Part shown: one piece after another, positions 15,851-32,443 of the stretch
Numbering within the stretch: the first letter of the stretch is position 1
How the letters are laid out: each line of letters starts with the position of its first letter
Origin: Dryas octopetala
Taxonomy: Eukaryota; Streptophyta; Magnoliopsida; Rosales; Rosaceae
DNA length: 64,000 nt
Direction of reading: 5' to 3'
Assembly: GCA_963921425.1 (NCBI GenBank)
Contig: OY992837.1
Span: forward strand, 469,896-533,895
The notes under the pieces: generated by a model
The model's input: the letters and a program-made list of their open reading frames with translations, nothing else
Told to the model about the DNA's origin: nothing
The model's database searches: none
Translations under genes and position numbers: made by a program

Positions 15851-16433
15851 GTTACCAACAAATTTGGATGGGATGATGAGTTCGACATGCTATTAGGTCA
15901 TCTTGTAGATGTGGAGCAGCAATTAAATAACTTTTTCGGGGTCAACTTGTGGGTTTTGACTATATATCTATATGGTAGCTGGTAGGACTTGAATGAGAGG
16001 CAAAAGTTTTTGTGGTGAAAATTTTCAACTTCCAAGAACTCTACAATGAAAAGTATAATGTATTTCGGACAAGATATAATAATCAAATAATTTTGAGTAA
16101 GTAGTTGGCTATCATGTATTTTAATTAATAAGTTACAAATTAGATAAATTTTTTTGAATCGTAGGTTTTTACCAAACTATAAAAAGACCCATACAAACTC
16201 AGTATAACGTTACTCATTCCACTTCGATTTCACCTCAAATAGTTCAGGATGAAGCACCTTTCATCTAATTGGATGCGCCATAACAAAGAACACCTCGCGT
16301 GGAAAACATCACTTTTCTGAGATCAGTCAAGTAAATTTTCTATAGACTAGCCTAAATGTTAGCAGCAGGCGATAAACATCAATTTGACTAACAGTCATTT
16401 CTCGTATTAATGAGTCAAATCCTATAAAAGACC

Positions 16434-16515
<82 letters not shown>

Positions 16516-16794
16516 AACGGAAAATTTATGGAGCAATTAACCCATAAATAATTCAGAGAAAAAACATTTTAATATTGGAAAAACAAAAAGCTAGTGGAAG
16601 CGGGGAGGGAAGCATTGATATCTCTATATACTAACATTTTACAATCGAAGAAGATGAATGATCTGATATAAACGAATAGCATACATACTCTACTTTGTGA
16701 AGGTACCAAAAAACAAAACCGAATACATGAAAAGAAAATGTGTAGAGCATTGTAGGCTCTTAAAGAATCAGGTTAGCCTAGGGTATGTTGACAC
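15851..16794. other. Gap between PPR and PML3-like genes
   Basis: It holds the PPR promoter and 5' UTR on the left and the 3' UTR of the transporter on the right, separated by a 77-bp (GA)n tract. No other gene is seen. Confidence 0.45.
16437..16513. repeat. (GA)n microsatellite, about 38 units
   Basis: An uninterrupted GA tract of about 77 bp, the longest in the window. A candidate polymorphic marker; an open frame of Ser-Leu repeats on the reverse strand is an artefact of it. Confidence 0.95.
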
Positions 16795-19700
16795 TTATAG
16801 AGGAGGATAAAAATAGGAAGACAAAGAGAAGCATAGGAAGAGCAAGCCTCCAACTGTAGCAACTGTGCGTTGAGAGATTTTGGATGCCAACATGCTCCCT
16901 CCCACCACAGCCACAGAGGTGCAGATGGTATGTCCTAATGTCGCACCTACGGCAACTCCAACCGCATTTTTGTGGGTTGCCAGCTGCATCGTCCAAATAA
17001 TTCGATGTTAAACACAAACTGAGAAAGCCTAATATGATATTGCAATTAGAATTACAATTTACAAAGCAACAAAAAATTTCATCCCTCAGTTTTAGAGGCA
17101 AAAGTCTTCACAAACATAAAATGAACTATGACAAAGGGGCAGGAGGAATATTTTCTCTTACAGCAATTGTTGCTATTTGGCTACGATCTCCCCACTCAGC
17201 TAAAAATGTTAGAACAAATGCCTGCATAAAAGAAAGCATGGTAATTAGTTATGAAGGTTATCAAAAGACAATGACGGCTAAAGGTCTCAGTATGGCTAGC
17301 TATAGAGTCACATACGGATCATATGTGCTACAAGTAAAGGTCTGAGCTAAATCCATAATTAACAAAAGAATCAAACAAAATCATTAATTCAAGTACCAAT
17401 GCAACAATCATACCTCCAAAAAGATTGGTGTACAAAATCTGGAAAAGAAACGGCGGAAGGATGTCTTCCCCTGTCCAGACTCAAGTTTCTCTTCTACCTG
17501 GATATATTGAGTGTCAAACAAATTTAGACATTGAAAATACCAAATTGACTAGTATAAGAACAAAATTCAATTTCTAAGCTCATATATTCCAAACACACAA
17601 TTTCAAACAAAAAGTGATCAGATACCAGGAATAATACACACAGTCAATTTAGAACAAATATGAATTCTAAGAGATGAATCCTACTTCTCCTAAACTCCAA
17701 GTACTTTCACATTCCTCAGCGGGAATAACACAAGGTGAAGGAGAATTGGTATATCTGATAACCTCCATGGTTAATCTAACAAAACCCAGTGACACTAATA
17801 AGTTTCAAAGATAGAGACCAATTTACCCAATTTCATCAGCCTCCTTAATCAGTTACAAGGTTGAGGTAAACTTCTTTTGCAACTTACAACATTATAGACA
17901 CAACTTTTTTAGAGGTTTCTGAAGATATTCCTCATAATATAGAAGGGAGGTCCATTTGATTATAAGGCCTAATGATATGATAGATGATGTAAGATCTCAT
18001 GCCAGATGTGCATTCAAAAGCATCAGTTCTCAAAAGATTTCTATCTGACACTAACTTTATATTACTTTTTACAAACTAAAATTGATACTTAGGATCCAAA
18101 AACTGGATAATTACAAATGCAGGTACCCAGCACTGTTAATTTTCCATTTGTGTATCTAGTCAGTTAGAAGGCTAATAACGTGCAAACATATCATAAACAA
18201 ATCAGAAACTGGGACTGACTATAAAAGAACATACTTCTTCTATTTCTTTCTTCTGGGAAGATTTTGAATCTGACCTCCAAGCAATGTAAAGTAATCGCAT
18301 TCCAAAGAATGCATAAAGGACTGCAAAGAAAACAGAATTACAATACTTTAGTTCCTCATTAATCAATCACACATGCATTGTAGGACCAATTCTGATTTTC
18401 CATGGGTTTTGTTAACCTTAAATTAAAATGGAGAGAACATGTTGAAAGAATATTGGCAACAAAATTATTCAACAACACCAGGCATGTATTGACATGTTGA
18501 AAGAGAGAGAGAGAGAGAGAGGAAAACTGAAACAAGATCCTGCATGTATAGTCCAAAAAGAAGTTATGGAAATCTAAGTCTCAAAAGATTTCTTAGAGGC
18601 TAAGTAAGAAAAAGAATGAGCATCTTTACCTGTAGCTGCACTATTTGTATGCTTCCTCGATATCAAATTTGGCACAATCCGACCAAGTCCAGTGGAAAGC
18701 ACCTAATTGACACGTGCAACAACTTAAACCTTGATTACATCAAAAGTATAAGAAATAGAACTTTGCAGTTTCAGAAACCATTCCGTTGCAATACCATGCA
18801 AACCCATTGCACATTAGAGCCACATAAAGAGTGCAGGGATGTTAAAAGAAAAAAGTTATGATACTTATTGCCACAATAGAGACATAAACTTAGATAACTT
18901 ACCGTCATTACAACCAAGGCAGAGAGTGCACCAGATAGGACAATTGACCGAGGGTGACGCATTGCCATAAGAGCTGCTATTATAAAAGTTTCATCTCCAA
19001 TCTAGTAGCATTTTCGTCAGTTAAAAGAAAATTGGTTTAATCAATATAGCTCTGTCTCGAAAACAGATAGAGTCAAAACCTATAAAAAAGAAGTACCACT
19101 AAGCAAACTTAATCACTTTTTTCTGCACATTACTTGATTCCAAAATTTCAATCTTCATTCTTTCTATATGGGATTACTAATTACTAACTGAACAAATATG
19201 TGAAAACTCTCGTAAATCCACCATAAGTTGCAGAGTAAAGTTGGCGCAAATAGTATCAGAAATTTTGTACACAAACCTCACTGACTAGTATCATTGAAAA
19301 GCTTGCAACAAAGGCATCAAAAATTCCAAGACCAGACTCCACGTTGAGACCAAGAACAACTGAGTCGCCCGCATTCTTGTCTCCAAGAGCATTGACTTCA
19401 AGGATGCCTAAATTAATCTGTACAAAGAAATTAATTTATATAAATATTAAAACAAAACAAAAAAATCCAAAGAGAACAGTACTGAACCTTATATTTACTG
19501 TTATAAAGGCTACAAAACTCCAATCAAAGTACCCTCCCAAAAGCATCAAACTGTAAACGAAACCAACCAAATTCAATTGAAATAAGAATGAAATTCAGAC
19601 CTACAAAGCCCTACTCCAAAATTACTGTTCCTAAATTTCTGAAGCATCAAACCATATATCAAATCAAAGCATAAACCTATGTTACATAACACTACCTAAT

Positions 19701-19827
19701 TCGATTAAAATTGTGTTGAATGTTATACAAGTTAGACTCCCACTTTAAACACTTCATGAAGCATCAAACTGTAACTTGTCAGTTGTCACCGAACCAATAT
19801 TTAATTCAATTCAACACTCAATTCCCA

Positions 19828-19858
<31 letters not shown>

Positions 19859-20030
19859 ATTGCTCACAATCAGATAATAGAAATATGATGCATCCGATGA
19901 GTGATAATTGCTCGCAATCACAATCATTTGCACATACCAAACCAACAAAATCACCAACAGATTCAAAAGCTTTCTCTTCCTTGCTCAGAAACCAAACAGA
20001 TTGTAAACTGAGATAGATAGATATACCTTT

Positions 20031-20078
<48 letters not shown>

Positions 20079-20334
20079 GCTGATTCTCAAACCTTGCTAC
20101 GACGGCCCAGATCTTTGGATCCACCGGACTCCCCCCTCTCAGTTTCACCCGCAGACTCCTAAATTGACACAATGAAGGTATATTAGAAAAAATATATATA
20201 TTATATATTTTTTTATACATAATATGTATACAGAGAGAGATAGATATAGATACCCGAGCAGAGACGGTGAAGACGAGTAGCAAGAGGAGGGAGAGAGAAA
20301 GTGTAATTGTTCTAAGATTTGAGCGATAACTCAT
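16795..20334 (-). CDS. PML3: GDT1/PML3-type Mn2+/Ca2+ transporter (UPF0016/TMEM165 family), 292 aa
   Basis: Nine exons on the reverse strand: 20254-20334, 20093-20158, 19277-19417, 18903-19001, 18630-18702, 18235-18320, 17414-17497, 17162-17221 and 16795-16983. All introns are GT-AG and every phase closes. A signal peptide is visible at residues 1-26 (Leu/Ser-rich, ending VSA). The family's two hallmark E-x-G-D-x-(T/S) motifs are intact: EIGDET at 96-101 and EWGDRS at 219-224, each in a hydrophobic helix and forming the cation path. A charged loop (DSKSSQKKEIEEVEEKLESG) separates the two halves. The length and signal peptide fit Arabidopsis GDT1-like 3 (PML3), which is a Golgi Mn/Ca transporter needed for cell-wall matrix synthesis. 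The shorter PML4/5 group lacks this N-terminus. Golgi location is inferred. Confidence 0.93.
19832..19859. repeat. (TA)n microsatellite in PML3-like intron 2
   Basis: About 14 TA units within the intron between exons 2 and 3. Confidence 0.9.
20044..20075. repeat. (AG)n microsatellite just downstream of the PML3-like exon 2 donor
   Basis: About 16 AG units, close to the 5' splice site at 20092 but not part of it. Confidence 0.9.
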
Positions 20335-23300
20335 GACTACGGGAATTAGAACGACTGTAATTCTGATTGGTAAAGATGGATTTTCTCGGGAAAATGGATC
20401 TGAATCCTAAAACACACAGAGAAGGTATCTAAAAAGAGAGCCTCCTCCTTTACTTACTGAGATCCTACGTAAAGCCTGCCTAAGGAGATTGCTGGGATCT
20501 AAGAAAGAGAGAGAGATCTTGCTATTAGCGAAGATCTCTAGAAACTAGAGTCTGAACGGTTCACATATAAAAATGGTGGAGAGAAGAGAGTGCGTTGAAA
20601 CTGAGAGGGAAAGGTTTGACCAAGGTAAACAACTAGTAACTACAGTGAAACCCAAACCACAGCAAAATCAAAATAATTATTCAAATACGTTAACTTATGC
20701 GTCAAATAATCACTTTCTTAATCATTTTTCATTAAATTCATTCTACAGAAAAAAAACACACACACACATTTGTTGTTGAACTTGTTGTATTTGTCTTCCA
20801 TTATTCTAAATTGGAATTGGGTGTGGGGTTGATGCTTAGATTATAGAATTCAATAGACGAGTCTATAGTTTATAATTTGATGTCCGAAACTCAAAATTCA
20901 TGGCTTAAACCCAATATTGATATCGTATAGGTTTGCTTGGGATCTCAAGTTCAAGACTCATGGTGTAACCTCAAAAGTATGTGATATAGGGCTCAAAACA
21001 TGTGTTATGGACTTCAAGTCCTAGGGTCCATTAAATTTGTTCAAACAAAATAGATATTCTTCGCTTATAATTGAGAATATTTGTTCCATAATTGAAATTT
21101 TGTTATCACAATATATATGATAACTAAACAATCAAAATAAACATGCATTTCTTAAGAATTGACTGTTACATTCTAATGATCATTTGTGTACCAAACAATC
21201 ACCTAATTGGAAATGGCTATATCAAAGTTGCATACAAAGCATGCACTTGTTTACATTTATAATAACTATATTTTGAACGATTTAGCGAAGTCACGGAGAG
21301 AGTTAGGACATAAAACACATGACTCATGTGAAATCAAAATGAGCAAAATATATGACTTACTACCCACTCATAAGGGTGGCGTGCCCTACTAACCCAAAGG
21401 TTTTAGAGCATACTTAAGAACATTTCACCCATTTTGGTTTAACTTTAAGAGATAATTAGGGTTGAGTACTTTAAAAAAACATGTTTTAGATGGAGACCGA
21501 GAGTGTTTTAAAATTTATAAGAAAATCCTTTTAATTTATAATAAAATCCTTTAATTTTAAAAAAATAAATTTAATTCATAATAAAGTCATTTTATTTTAT
21601 AAGAAAATATTTTTAATTCATAATAAAGTTCTTCCCTGATTTGAAGGGTATTTCTCCTCTTAGGGTGTACAGTAGGCATTCCAAAATTTCGGAATTAAAA
21701 CCTAACATAAAGCCGTCAAAGAAGAAAAATAAAAAGATTTAGATTAAAAACTCTAAATTACTATCGGTCTTAATCTAAGAAAGCCTCATAAAATAGACTA
21801 CACTTTAAATTTCTCTAACTTTAATACCCCTAGTTACAAGTCCATGCGACAATTACTATTACATGACTTAATAATGTTATATTATTTTTTGGGTGAAATA
21901 TTGTTGATATACGCAACAATATGTATCCATAATACTAGCGATTGTAACAAATTAGTTGTTAAAAACATATAATTTTTCTTAAATTTGAGACGTTAATTAA
22001 TGTAACAAATAAGATCACGATACCTTTAGTAACTTTAGTTGTTGGAAATTGAAAGAGTGATGAAATAAAAATGCAACATTGTTTAACAAATAATATTACT
22101 CATCCTATAGGCTGAAATATACACGTACACACACAACCACTCACGAGTGAATTGAGTAACTGAGCCAGCGTCCACAACCAACCAACCAAAATCCTAGAAG
22201 CTCCAAAACATACAGAGACTTATAAAACAAGTGATTGCATATAAACCATGGTGAAACGACAAATGGAAGCCCTCCACATGTAGACCTTCTAATCCTCTCC
22301 TTTTGTCTCTCTGAAAGGAAGGCCAATGAGGGCCCGGCCCAGCCCAACCCAATCAAGACAATGCGTGCGACCTTCTCGCGCCTTTAAATCATCATAGTAA
22401 GCCCCCGGTTCAAACGGCCTCTACCCAACGGGTTCCTCGTGTTGCCACCAAATTTTTTGATAATTTCCCTCCAACTTTTACTACTCCCAATCCCATTCCA
22501 AATCTGTATACAAGTGGACGTATTTTGTTTCTCTTTAATGTGTATTAATAACACGAATTTAAAGGTAGAAATTCCCAGTACCAAATTGAAGTAAAAAACA
22601 AATTAGAACAACATCCAAAAAGCAATTAACTCCATTGTATGCCTAAAGCAAGAAAAATGGACATCTTGCTTTGGAAAAATTATTTTCCTTTGCTTTGCTG
22701 CCCTGACAACTAGATCTGGTAGTTGAAGAACTAACCAATATAGTACATAAAGCAACCCTCTTTTCCAAGCTTGATAATAAAAAATGACAACCCTTTTTCA
22801 AGTTTGATTATTTCACCTTTATTATTTTGAGATTTGTTATATTTTAGTTAATTATTAGAAAACAATAAAGATATATAATTGTCCTTTGGTTTCTTAATAT
22901 CCTCGAGATATATATCACTAAAATTGACCAAATATCATCCAATTTTAGAGATGAAAAATCAAATATAGGAGAATTCACTCCTGAAAATAGTAAATATAGC
23001 TTGTGATGCTTACAAAGAGGAAGAGCCATAATTTGAGTTTTCATATAATGGTAAGTAGTTTATTAGAGCCTACACTAAATAATATTCCTTTTCACTACTA
23101 TTTTTTCACTACTATTTTTAGCCTTTAGATCCTGTTTTTCCTCTAAACTTATTCTTACTTTTTTCATCAAAATATCAACAGAAGGGCCCATCTTATCATG
23201 ATTATTTATTTTGTGTAAAATAAACTCACGCACTCATCACTCTTGCGTCAACTATGGATGCATTGGTTATTTTATATTATATACCTTTTCTTTTATTATT

Positions 23301-24187
23301 AAAAGAAAAGAATTTTCAACTATTCTTCTTAATATATCTCTGAAAATTGGAATTTATATGTAAATTGCGACGTCCTTATTTGCTATTTCCGCAAGTAAAA
23401 GTAAAAGTGTAAAACCTCCCGATAATCTTTTTTCTTGTTTTGAATGAAATCCATAGTAACAAAATATAGGGACACCAATAAAAGCACAGAATTTAAAACT
23501 AAAAAAAGAGAGAAAGAAGATATTGGAAATTACAAAGAAATAAGCTGGAAATAGTAAAAGCGGTTATACGAAGCGGCCCGAGTTTCTGGTATCCGGTTTG
23601 GTAAAGATCCTACTCGCACCCTGGAAAACAGGAAGCACTCGCGGTAAATGGCGAGCACGTGTCGAATAAGAAATAGTTTAGGCATTGACGTCGAGCATAA
23701 AAGCTAAAGAGGCAATAAGCAAAGTGAAAAGGTAAGGAGCAGTGAGAGCGAGTAGAGGAAATTAGGCAGTCGCGAGGTGGAGATTGTGGGTTGGTCCGTT
23801 TATTTCCAAAACGCGGGTGAAAAAGCTGTCTGGTTGAGAGATGGTTGGTTTTTATTCCTCTCCTCATTTGTGGAGAGGAGAACACAGCGCTCGCTCTCTC
23901 TCCTTTTGCTCCTCTCATCAAAACTCCCAAACAACTTTTTCTCTCTCTAAAAACTGTTATTCTTGTTGGGCTCTGTTTTCGTTTGGTCTGGTTCGGTTTG
24001 ATTTAGATAGTGAAATTGTGTTGGATCGTTGAGGAGGGGATTTGGCTAGAGTGACAGGTAGGTGTTGGGTGCGTGTGTGGGTGTGGTGGGGAGGGTGAGT
24101 GAATGAATGTATGGGAATTCCGGCGAGGCTTGCTAGAGTGACGGCGTGGTGGTGGTGACTGACTGACTGGCTGGCGACTGGAGCCGC
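20335..24187. other. Divergent intergenic region between PML3-like and ZFN-like genes
   Basis: No gene is supported over about 3.8 kb. The left end is the transporter promoter. The right end (about 23.6-24.19 kb) is a CT-rich stretch that probably holds the promoter and 5' UTR of the CCCH gene. That stretch contains several short upstream ATG frames, such as one of nine codons starting near 24107. An AT-rich tandem repeat lies at 21.5-21.63 kb. Confidence 0.45.
21510..21632. repeat. AT-rich imperfect tandem repeat, unit about 27-30 bp
   Basis: Four or so degenerate copies of a unit built on AATTYATAATAAARTC and TTTTAATTTATAAG. No coding content is seen. Confidence 0.6.
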
Positions 24188-27100
24188 ATGGACTTCGATG
24201 CCGGAATTCCCATGTCCCGTGTTGCTGCTCCGCCCGTGACCGACGCTCCCTCACTGTCACCCTCCTTGACCCAAGGTCTCTTCACTCTTATATACAATAC
24301 ATATACAGTTATACACATTTTCTCTGTTTCTCATTGTTTTCTCTGTTTCTGTTTTTCTTGTTGGCATTGTTTTCCTGTTTCTCAATCATCATGGCCGCCT
24401 CCTTCATGTGAATTGTCCCTTTTGCCCTTCCCTTTACACAATTCAGTTATGATCAATGCTTCCAATCTCATTCAATTTTGTCAACTTCGATTCCCAGCAC
24501 TTGAATTTGCTTGCTACTCTTTTGATCTGTCACCAAAACCATTTTCTTTCCATTTTCAACTTTTTATTTTGTTTCCCAATTGATTCTCAAATGTAGTTAT
24601 TTTTATTTGATTTCGATTTTTTTGTTATGCGGTTATGCTGCTTCCGTGTTTTGAGTGTTTCTATGGTCCTCTTGCTTGCTATGTATAGAATTTGGAGTAG
24701 TCAATAATGGAAGGTTCAGCTGTTGCGTGTAATTCATATATGGTAAGTTTATAGGACAAAGATTAAAGAGAGGGATTACAAGGATCGTGATCACAAAAGC
24801 AATTTAGATGACAAAAGCAATTCTGTGCCATTCGTATCTTAAGAGGAATAAGAGAAAGAATATAAAATGCCGCCTGAATAAATCTTTTTTCCTTTTAAGC
24901 TTTTTAGATAATCTCTGTCGTTGCATTTCCTGAATATATAGGCTTTGGCAAGGTTTTTTAAGCTGCAAGCAGTGAATTTAAGTACAGGTTCAAGGCACAA
25001 TTTCTTTACTTAGTTGTATTTTAAGGTAAGTGACTAGGAATAGAATGTGGAGGAAATGAGCTCTTGAAAATATATCTTTTATTTGATTTTTGATAACGTT
25101 GTATGATACAATGAATAAACTTACTCATATAATGTTATTTCAGATGCAATGTGGCAAATGAATTTGAGATCAAGTGAAACAATGGAACCTGGACCCTATC
25201 CTGAGCGGACTGGAGAGCCAGATTGTTCTTATTACATCAGAACAGGCCTTTGTAGATTTGGGGCAACATGTCGCTTTAATCATCCTCCTAACCGGAAGCT
25301 GGTATAGTAGCACTGTGTTTGGACAAACTTTTATGAACTTAGGGTCAATGTGATATTTGATATGTCCAACTTGTATTGCTACTTTGTTTAAGGGAGAGAG
25401 TGTAGTTCATGTACTACTGTATCTTATTTAGAATCTTTTTCTCTGGAAACTTGGGGATACTTTCATAAGTTGTCAATTGAAATTATATATATAACAAGGT
25501 TCTATTTGTTACCAGGCTATTGCCACTGCAAGGATGAAGGGAGAGTTCCCAGAAAGAATTGGACAACCTGAATGTCAGGCATGTGTTTGTGTGGAAGTTT
25601 GTTGTTGTGACATAGTAATGTATTTTTAAATCCTATTGAGCCTTGTGTGATGGAATCTTTATTTTCTCATTTCTTGTAAATTTTGGGTTTGACATACTAA
25701 TAATATTGGTTGAACTGCCCTCCAGTACTACCTGAAGACAGGAACTTGCAAGTTTGGAGCGACATGCAAGTTTCATCATCCTAGAGAAAAGGCAGGGATC
25801 GCTGGAAGAGTTGCCTTAAATATCTTAGGCTATCCACTTCGACCGGTTCGATTTTCTGTTTTCCTCTCACTCATTATGAGTTTGACACAAGTCCCAAATT
25901 GGTCTTTTCCATTTCCATCTCTTTTTGTTCTTTGCTTTACTTGAATGTTTACTACTTAATTAGGTTATTTGTGGCATATGGACAGATAGGGAACTAAAAA
26001 TAGACTGATGTATGACTCATAAATATGCTTCTTAAAAAAAAAATCATTATTATATTTGAATTTATTACTAAGGGTTCCCCCTTCATTCTCTATAATCGAA
26101 TTTAAAGCATCTGTGTTGTGATGTATGGAGGCCATGCTGTGTCTATATTACCTGTACTTTTGAACATATGATGCACATTTTCTTATTTTCTTATATGATG
26201 CACATTTTCATTTTCTTAGGCATGTTGTAGAGCTGAAAATGTCTCTCGCTTATCTGATTTGGAGATCATTCTTCTGTAGGTGCGTCTGCATCTTATTAAA
26301 TGATAATTTTTCTTAACTTTTGTCGTTCTTTCTTTTATGCAGAATGAGGTCGAATGTGCTTATTATTTACGAACTGGACAATGCAAGTTTGGAGGCACTT
26401 GTAAATTCCACCATCCACAACCTAGTAATATGATGGTTTCATTGCGTGGTTCTCCTGCATATCCTACTGTCCAATCTCCAACTACTCCTGGTCAGCAGTC
26501 GTATCCGGGAGGAATTACAAATTGGTCAAGGGCATCTTTTATTCCCAGTCCACGCTGGCAAGGTCCATCAAGTTATGCTCCTCTGATTGTTCCTCAGGGA
26601 GTGGTATCAGTTCCAGGATGGGGCGCATACAGTGTAAGCTTTGTTGTACCCTTTAGTGCAAAATGCTATGATGCACTTGTTTTACTTTATGATAGCATGT
26701 TAGGGTGCCAATGGAAGCAAATAAATTAGTTTTTGTTTGTCTTTGAATTGATTTAAACTCAGAGCTATATGTGTGTGTGTGTATGAGAGAGAGACAGAGA
26801 GAGATTCCTTATTTAGGGGTGTGATAAAGATTAAAGAAATAATCCTTTACTTTATTTTTATTTTGTAAGCCCATTATGAGGTAATTTACCTTATGAGAAG
26901 AAAAATAAATTAATTTAGAATTGTCTGCAATTTTTTATTGTTGCACTCTATTTGAGAAGTCTTTATGCAGAAGCCTCTGTGTTTATGTTTGAGAGTATAC
27001 ATGCTCCATGGAACTTGTGACCCCTGAGAAGTATTAACATGCTTATTCGATGGTAATTTTTCCAGGGCCAGCTTGGCTCCATTTCATCTTCAGAGAGCCA

Positions 27101-28249
27101 GCAGCAAACAGTGGGAAACAGTCAGATCTATGGAACTTCACGCCAAGGTGAACCGGAAAATTCCGGATACCGTTCTGGCTCCATCCCTGTAGGGTTCTAT
27201 GCATTGCAGAGGGAAAATGTATTTCCTGAGAGACCTGGCCAGCCTGAGTGCCAGTTTTACATGAAGACAGGTGACTGTAAGTTTGGTGCAGTTTGTAGGT
27301 TCCATCATCCTAGGGAGAGATTAATTCCTGCTCCAGACTGTGTTTTGAGTCCAATAGGCCTTCCTTTAAGACCGGTGAGTTACTTTTACTGTTGGAAATT
27401 GGTTATGAGTATCTTAAACTTTGCAAGTGGTTTTCTCCTTGTTGACTTTGTTTGCTTTGAATTTTTCTTGATTTTATGTTTTTTTTTTCCTTATTGGATA
27501 TTGGATTCTCTGTACATGCTTCAGGTTTTTTTCTGACAAACAAGTGCTTGTTTAAAATATTATCAAATAAAAGGTGTTATCCCCTATAGTTTGGATGAGA
27601 GAGAGTAGAAGCTTTGATTTAAACACAGAGGATTAAGAGTGGGGTAGTGTTTAGAAAACAAGATTTTTTTTCTTATGCTTTTTAACCCATTTTAATCCCA
27701 AAAGTATCGTATAGAACAGTCATAAATTGTTTAATTGAAACATTTAAAAGCCTTGGTTTTATCTTTTTATTTTTAGCACTTGTGGTTGAATGGTTGATTT
27801 ATGCTCAATTATCACAAAAAGATCGAAATTTAGAAGTTTAAACTTGTTATCATTCTTTTGACTTGAGATATAATTCTTTTTTAAAAAAATGTGTGTATTA
27901 TATCTTTCAATAAGTAGTCTAACTTTAAAGATATGTTACATGATGAACCTGGTGCAATTTTCAACAGGGAGAGCCTTTGTGCATCTTTTATTCTCGTTAT
28001 GGTATCTGTAAGTTTGGTCCAAGTTGCAAGTTTGACCACCCTATGGGTATCTTCACTTATAATCTCTCTGCATCATCTTCGGCTGATGCTCCAGTCCGAC
28101 GTTTGTTGGGGTCAACGTCGGGTACCACTTCATTAAATTTGTCATCAGAAGGACTAGTTGAAGCAGGATCAGCAAAGCCTAGGAGACTTTCAATGTCAGA
28201 GACCAGGCAGATGCCTTCTGGAGAGGATAATATTGACACAGAGGACTGA
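24188..28249 (+). CDS. Five-finger CCCH zinc-finger protein, ZFN group, 436 aa
   Basis: Seven exons: 24188-24275, 25144-25301, 25516-25578, 25726-25845, 26343-26633, 27066-27374 and 27968-28249. Five C-x8-C-x5-C-x3-H fingers are intact, at residues 57-76, 102-121, 148-167, 302-321 and 348-367. They are in the 3+2 arrangement typical of plant ZFN1/ZFN3 and related C3H proteins, with Ser/Pro/Gln-rich linker between fingers 3 and 4. Such proteins bind DNA and RNA; related HUA1 controls AGAMOUS pre-mRNA processing. The third intron (25579-25725) has a GC donor: only CAG|GCATGT keeps the frame, because the nearby GT four bases on would shift it. The start ATG at 24188 gives a family-like N-terminus. 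Which paralogue this is I cannot say. Confidence 0.92.
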
Positions 28250-29881
28250 AAGCTGCTCGAAAACGAGAGCCATTTACATTAACAATCTTTTGAGGGATAA
28301 ACAAGAGTTATCTGTAAATTCATCTCCAATTGCTGGAGATTTACAGAAATCATGTCAAGTTGATTATGTCCTGAAATTGCATTCAGCTGACAGACTCAAC
28401 CTTCTGAATTTCACATTGCTGCATTGTATAAAAATCTGAAAATACTGTCACATTTGGAAAACCAATGTGAACATTCTGTCTGTCCCAAATCCCAATTTTC
28501 TGATATTTGTGATTTATTTTTTTCCCCAGTATTATATGTAAAGCATTTTATTTTTGCAAGTTCTAAAGGCCTCAATCCTGGTTTCTGGTGAATCTTCACT
28601 GTAGTCACCTAGGTTCGGAATGGCCTCTCCATGGCCATGCTCTCATATAATTGTCATTTTCCCTCCCTGTTGTTCATCCTCTTATGCTTACAACTAAAAC
28701 TACTTTTACCTTGCATCTCAGGAGTCTTTTGCCCTCGTTAGTTCTTGTTGCAAAAATCCATTAGTGTCTTGAAAATTGTTTGAATACAACTATACTATGA
28801 AATGTATCTATCTCCTGCATTATATGCAGAAACGAACTACATGGAAATCATGTGGAAATTGTTTGTGTGGAAATCATTTTCTGAAATGTGTTTTCAAATT
28901 GTTGTTGTGTAGAAACGAAGTCATTGTCTAGAGAATGGTTTTGATTAGTATACTCTCTCGCAACACTTTCTTTCACTACTCTTCATAGTCTTTACATTCT
29001 CTATAGGCAACCATAATTACTGTTCACCACCAAAAAGAAGTATTGAAAAATGGTTATGGTGGGGTAATGCTCAAACTCACAACACTAATATGCAACCACC
29101 ATCTCCCTTCTCCCCAATTGTTGCTATTACCTGGATCGCTGTTGTCATTATCTTCACTACATTCATTGTTGTGTTGTGACCATGAACACTTTGGCTGTAG
29201 TCCTTGTTCTTTTTTTCATCGTCAATTATAATGTATGGCTCGAACAATTTTTAGTCTTTAAAGTTTTTTTTTTTTTTTGTTGGGTCAAGTTAAGTCTTTT
29301 AATCTTGGTCATGGAAAATATTGGAAAAGGCAGAACCTATGAAGAAGTCAGAAACAAATGGAGGCTCTCTATAGTCGTATAATTAAGGGTCTATTAAGAT
29401 TGAAAAATGTAAATTGCAGTTTCCAAATGTTACATTCCTCCCTCCCAGTCCCACCTCGGATCCATTGCAAAATGAGAATCCTATCAACTATCAACAGAGC
29501 CTCTTATTGCCACGTGGCATAAAACCTCCGAATTTACAAGAGAGCTCAAAATCGTAGACATAATACCACTCCACGTACTGTATTTTTCTCTCACCACCAG
29601 CACAGCGGCAGAGCTCAAAACAAAACCCATTAAAAAAACATTTCTTACACTTTTCCTCCGTCAAGGGCATAACATTGTTGAGAAAGGGCTTTTAACGAAC
29701 CAGCAGACGAGACGATTTACTTGGGTAAAACTGATTTTCTTTCGCAACTTTACCCTTTTATTTATTGTCATTCATAGGCCTGTTTCTTGTCCATCTGGTG
29801 TGATTCCCGAGAGGGTCTTCGGTGGGGCGTGCCCCAGCGGCAGCTCTCACATGAGGTGGGATCCACATAGATTAATGCGTG
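28250..29881. other. ZFN 3' UTR and spacer before the CDC5-like palindrome
   Basis: The left part is 3' UTR. No gene is seen. The stretch 29440-29560 resembles the upstream region of the cysteine-rich peptide gene 6 kb away and includes the G-box palindrome GCCACGTGGC at 29509-29518. Confidence 0.45.
29497..29551 (+). repeat. G-box-bearing segment, copy 1 of 2
   Basis: A CTCTTATTGCC... core with GCCACGTGGC and AATTTACAAGAGAG is shared, in the same orientation, with 35487-35545. Looser similarity (TTCCAAATGTTA) lies further upstream in both. It probably results from a local duplication. Confidence 0.6.

Positions 29882-32443
<2,562 letters not shown>

Noticed and set aside
23841-24032. Separate small gene before the CCCH gene
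   Set aside because: It lies in the CT-rich leader and has no recognisable content; more likely a uORF or chance.
27933-28239. Alternative frames in CCCH exon 7
   Set aside because: Out of phase with the finger-bearing frame.
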